Shown piece by piece: positions 61,545 through 64,000 of a stretch of DNA of 64,000 nucleotides (its first letter is position 1; each line of letters opens with the position of its first letter). This DNA comes from Prorocentrum cordatum (taxonomy: Eukaryota; Sar; Dinophyceae; Prorocentrales; Prorocentraceae): positions 860,660-924,659 of the forward strand of contig CAUYUJ010007446.1 of assembly GCA_963575745.1 (NCBI GenBank). Reading direction: 5' to 3'. The notes under the pieces are model-generated. The model saw only the letters and a list, made by a program, of their open reading frames with translations, was not told the origin of the DNA and did not search any database. The position numbers and the translations under genes are program-made.

Positions 61545-61970
61545 GCGCGCAGTGTTTTGGCTTTTTCCTCGGAGGGTGCCTTCCGCCCCCTTCCCAGTGC
61601 TCTTGAAGAGTAGCCCGCTGATCGCAGCGAGCCATCGCTACCAGAATTCAGTTGTCCGCCGAAAGGCAAAAGCGTATCATGGGGGCGCGCGGGCGCGGAC
61701 ATGATTAGCGGGGCGCTGGGTGTCGGTAGTTCAGCATGCCTTCGTGTTTGTCTCTGCGACCGCAATCCTTTTTGGTTCGCCCAACCCGCCCGTCCCTGGG
61801 GATAGGCCGCTTCAAAACCGGGGTTCTCAGCGTGGAGTGTTTGGCTCTTTCGTCGGAGGGGGCCTTCCGTCCCCCTCCCACAGCTCTGGAGGAACAGCCC
61901 GCTGATCGCAACGACCCATCGCTACCAGAACTCAGTTCTCCGCCGAACGAAACAACGTATCATGATGATG
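61545..61970. repeat. direct duplication of about 145 bp, 285 bp apart
   Basis: 61550-61690 and 61830-61970 share GTGTTTTGGCTTTTTC or its variant, CGGAGGGTGCCTTCCG, AGCCCGCTGATCGCA, CATCGCTACCAGAA and CCGCCGAA...CGTATCATG. Between them, 61690-61780 is related to 55850-55935, including a degenerate spliced-leader-like GCAATCCTTTTTGGTTC. Confidence 0.8.
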
Positions 61971-62700
61971 GGCAGGGGGAGGAGGAGGAGGAGGAGGAGG
62001 AGGAGGAGGAGGAGAGAGAGGAGGGAGAAGGAGGAGGAGGAGGAGGAGAGGAGGAGGAGGAGGAGGAGAGAGGAGGAGGAGGAGGAGGGAGGAGGAGGAG
62101 GAGGAGGAGGAGGAGGAGGGAGGAGGAGGAGGAGGAGGAGGAGGAGGAGGAGGAGGAGGAGGAGGAGGAGGAGAGGAGGAGGAGGAGGAGGAGGAGGAGG
62201 AGGAGGAGGAGGGAGGAGGAGGAGGAGGAGGAGGAGGAGGAGGAGTGAGGAGGAGGAGGGAGGAGGAGGAGGAGGAGGAGGAGGAGGAGGGGAGGGGGAG
62301 GAGGAGGAGGGGGGGGGGCGACAGCCCAGCCGAGAGGCCTTACAGGTGACAGGCGTCGCCGCCGACGACGGGGAAGACAAAGAGGAGGAGGAAGGTAGAG
62401 GCAGGGAGATGAGGAGGAGAAGGGGAAGGAGAAAGGAGGAAGGATGAGAAGGAGGAGGACGTGGAATAGGAGGAAGAGGGGGAGGAGGAGGAGGAGGAGC
62501 AGGAGGAGGAGGAGGAGGAGGAGGAGGAGGAGGAAGAGGGAGCAGGAGGAGGAGGAAGAGGGAGAATAGGAACAGGAGGAGGAGGAAGAGGAGGAGGAGG
62601 AGGTGGAGGAAGGTGGAAAGGGGCAGGGCGGGAGGAGGCGGTGGAGGAGGAGGAGGACGAGGAGCAGGAGGAGGGAGCAGGATGGGCAGGAGCAAGAAGT
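61971..62700. repeat. GGA microsatellite, about 700 bp
   Basis: Mostly pure GGA/GAG triplets, broken at 62318-62385 by a short unique segment. The longest GGA tract in the window. Confidence 0.97.
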
Positions 62701-62829
62701 GTAGGAACAGGAGAGCAGGAGGAGCAGGACGTGCAGGTAGCGGCTGCAGAAAAGCGGATGGAAAATTTCGCACGCGCATCATCAGACAGTTCGATGTTAG
62801 TTCCTCACCAGCTTCGTGGGTCCCTTAAT

Positions 62830-63960
62830 TGAGTTTTCGTCGTTCAAGGTGGTCGTTTTTTGATTGTCGGCGCCTCTGTGGTTATTGGCGTTTAATTTGT
62901 TTTCGGCGCCCTTGTTGTTTTCGGAGCTCTTTCGGAGTTCGGCGATCCGTTGGTTTTGGGTGCCTCTTTGGTTTTCGGCGCGTCCTTGTTTTTTGGCGCT
63001 CTTTTGGTGTTCGGCGCCGCCATAGTTGTTGGCGCTCTTTTGGTTGTCGGCGTATGTTTAGGTTTTCGGCGTTTCCTCGTCCGTTTCCGGCGCCCCTTTT
63101 GGTGTTCGGTTGCTCTTTTGTTTTTGGCGTTCGCTTAGTTTTCGGCGCCAGTTGGGTTTCGTTGCTCTTTTGCTTTTGGCACTCTTTTGGTTCGGCGTCC
63201 GGTCGGTTTTCGGCGCCATTTTGGTTGTCGGCGCCCTTTGGGATTTGGGCGGTTCTGTGGGTTTCGGCGTCCCTTTGGGTTTTCGATGTCGTTCGACTTG
63301 CGGGAGTCTTGCGGTTTCCGTCGCTCTTTTCGTATTCGGCACCTTCCAGGATTTTGGCGCCTCCTTGGTGTTTGGGTGTTCTTTTGCTGCCGCGCGCTCT
63401 TTTAAAATGCGGCGCGTCTTTGGTTTTCGTCGCCCTTTGGTTGTCGGCGGTCTTTTGGTTTTCAGAGCCTTCCAAGCCACTTTCCTCCCTCAGCCGAAAA
63501 GGGAGGGAGGCGGGGGGGGCTTTGGCAGGGGTCGTCTAAGCGAAAGGGGCGTCCATGTGATTTTCGGTGCCGCCTCGGTACTCGGCGCATCTTTGGTTTT
63601 CGGTGTCGCTTTGGTTTTCGGCAATCCGTGAGTTCTCGGGGTATCGCTGGTTTTCGGGATCCTTTGGTTTTCGGCGTTCTCGAGGTTTTGGGGGCCTTTG
63701 TTGTTTTCGGTTGTCCGTTCGTTTTGGCGCCTCTTTGGTTCTCGGCGTCCTAAGTTTTTATTGGCGTTCTGTTGGTGTTCGGCGAACCGAAGGTCTTCGG
63801 CGTCTGACAGGTTTTCGACGCCATATTGGTCTTCGGCGCTCATTTGGTTTTCGGCACACCTGTAGTTTTCGGTCCCGTCTTGGTTTGTTCGGGTCTCTTT
63901 CGGTTTTCAGCGATTCTTGTTCACAACCATCCTGTGATGATGGGTCCTCGTTTTGGAGAG
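62830..63960. repeat. degenerate TTTTCGGCGCC-type repeat, copy 2
   Basis: About 60 diverged units of 15-20 bp with TTTGGTTTTCGGCG, TTCGGCGCC and GTTGTCGGCG. It runs almost to the window end, where TCC triplets begin (63975-64000). Confidence 0.85.
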
Positions 63961-64000
63961 ACAGCGCCCCGCGTTCCTCCCCCTCTCCTCCTCTCCTCTC

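Overview
This window looks like nuclear DNA of a dinoflagellate. The evidence is indirect but consistent. There are two relics of the dinoflagellate spliced leader, about 6 kb of GGA/TCC and GAT/ATC microsatellites plus many minisatellites, and very few host-like genes. Decayed copies of mobile-element families typical of dinoflagellates fill most of the rest: a Ty1/Copia element with extra domains, a non-LTR element with a C-terminal RNase H, a tyrosine-recombinase (DIRS-like) retroelement and a TNP2-like DDE transposon. I cannot name the species; Prorocentrum, Polarella and Symbiodiniaceae are all possible.

Layout. 1-3840: GGA microsatellites, a possible multi-exon membrane-protein gene on the minus strand (240-1110), and small tandem repeats. 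3841-16660: one 12.8 kb Copia retrotransposon on the plus strand with 260 bp LTRs (16 differences, about 94% identical). Its domain order is Gag, a KptA/Tpt1-like RNA 2'-phosphotransferase, a Pro/Gln-rich linker, a RING-H2 finger, aspartic protease, methyltransferase-like domains, integrase, reverse transcriptase and RNase H. Scattered through it are about 22 copies of a 14-nt hairpin, GCRGG-loop-CCTGC, whose loop is usually a GNRA tetraloop. 16.7-24 kb: minisatellites, including a 1.3-1.4 kb dispersed duplication, and GC-rich retroposon-like sequence. 24.0-28.5 kb (minus): a 5'-truncated LINE with endonuclease, RT and RNase H in one frame, broken by one TGA. 28.8-30.8 kb (minus): a TNP2-like transposase frame broken by two TGA codons. 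32.3-36.3 kb (minus): two neighbouring coiled-coil genes of unknown function, each with one frameshift in an A-run. 36.4-42.2 kb: an 80-bp T tract, minisatellites and a decayed GC-rich coding block on the minus strand. 42.6-50 kb (plus): a decayed coiled-coil gene, satellites, a Gag-like remnant and the 5' end of a LINE. 50-55.9 kb: microsatellites, a fold-back and another LINE 5' fragment. 55.9-60.9 kb (plus): a DIRS-like element (Gag, RT, RNase H, tyrosine recombinase) preceded by a spliced-leader relic, with a second relic inside it. 61-64 kb: duplications, GGA and TTCGG-type repeats.

Almost every long coding frame is interrupted, so these are mostly fossils rather than working genes. The most interesting object is the Copia element. 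It appears to have collected an RNA-repair enzyme, a ubiquitin-ligase-type finger and a DNA methyltransferase-like module, and its RNA would carry a dispersed set of near-identical tetraloop hairpins that are often read in frame as AGxPA. All identifications come from reading motifs; no database search or alignment was run.
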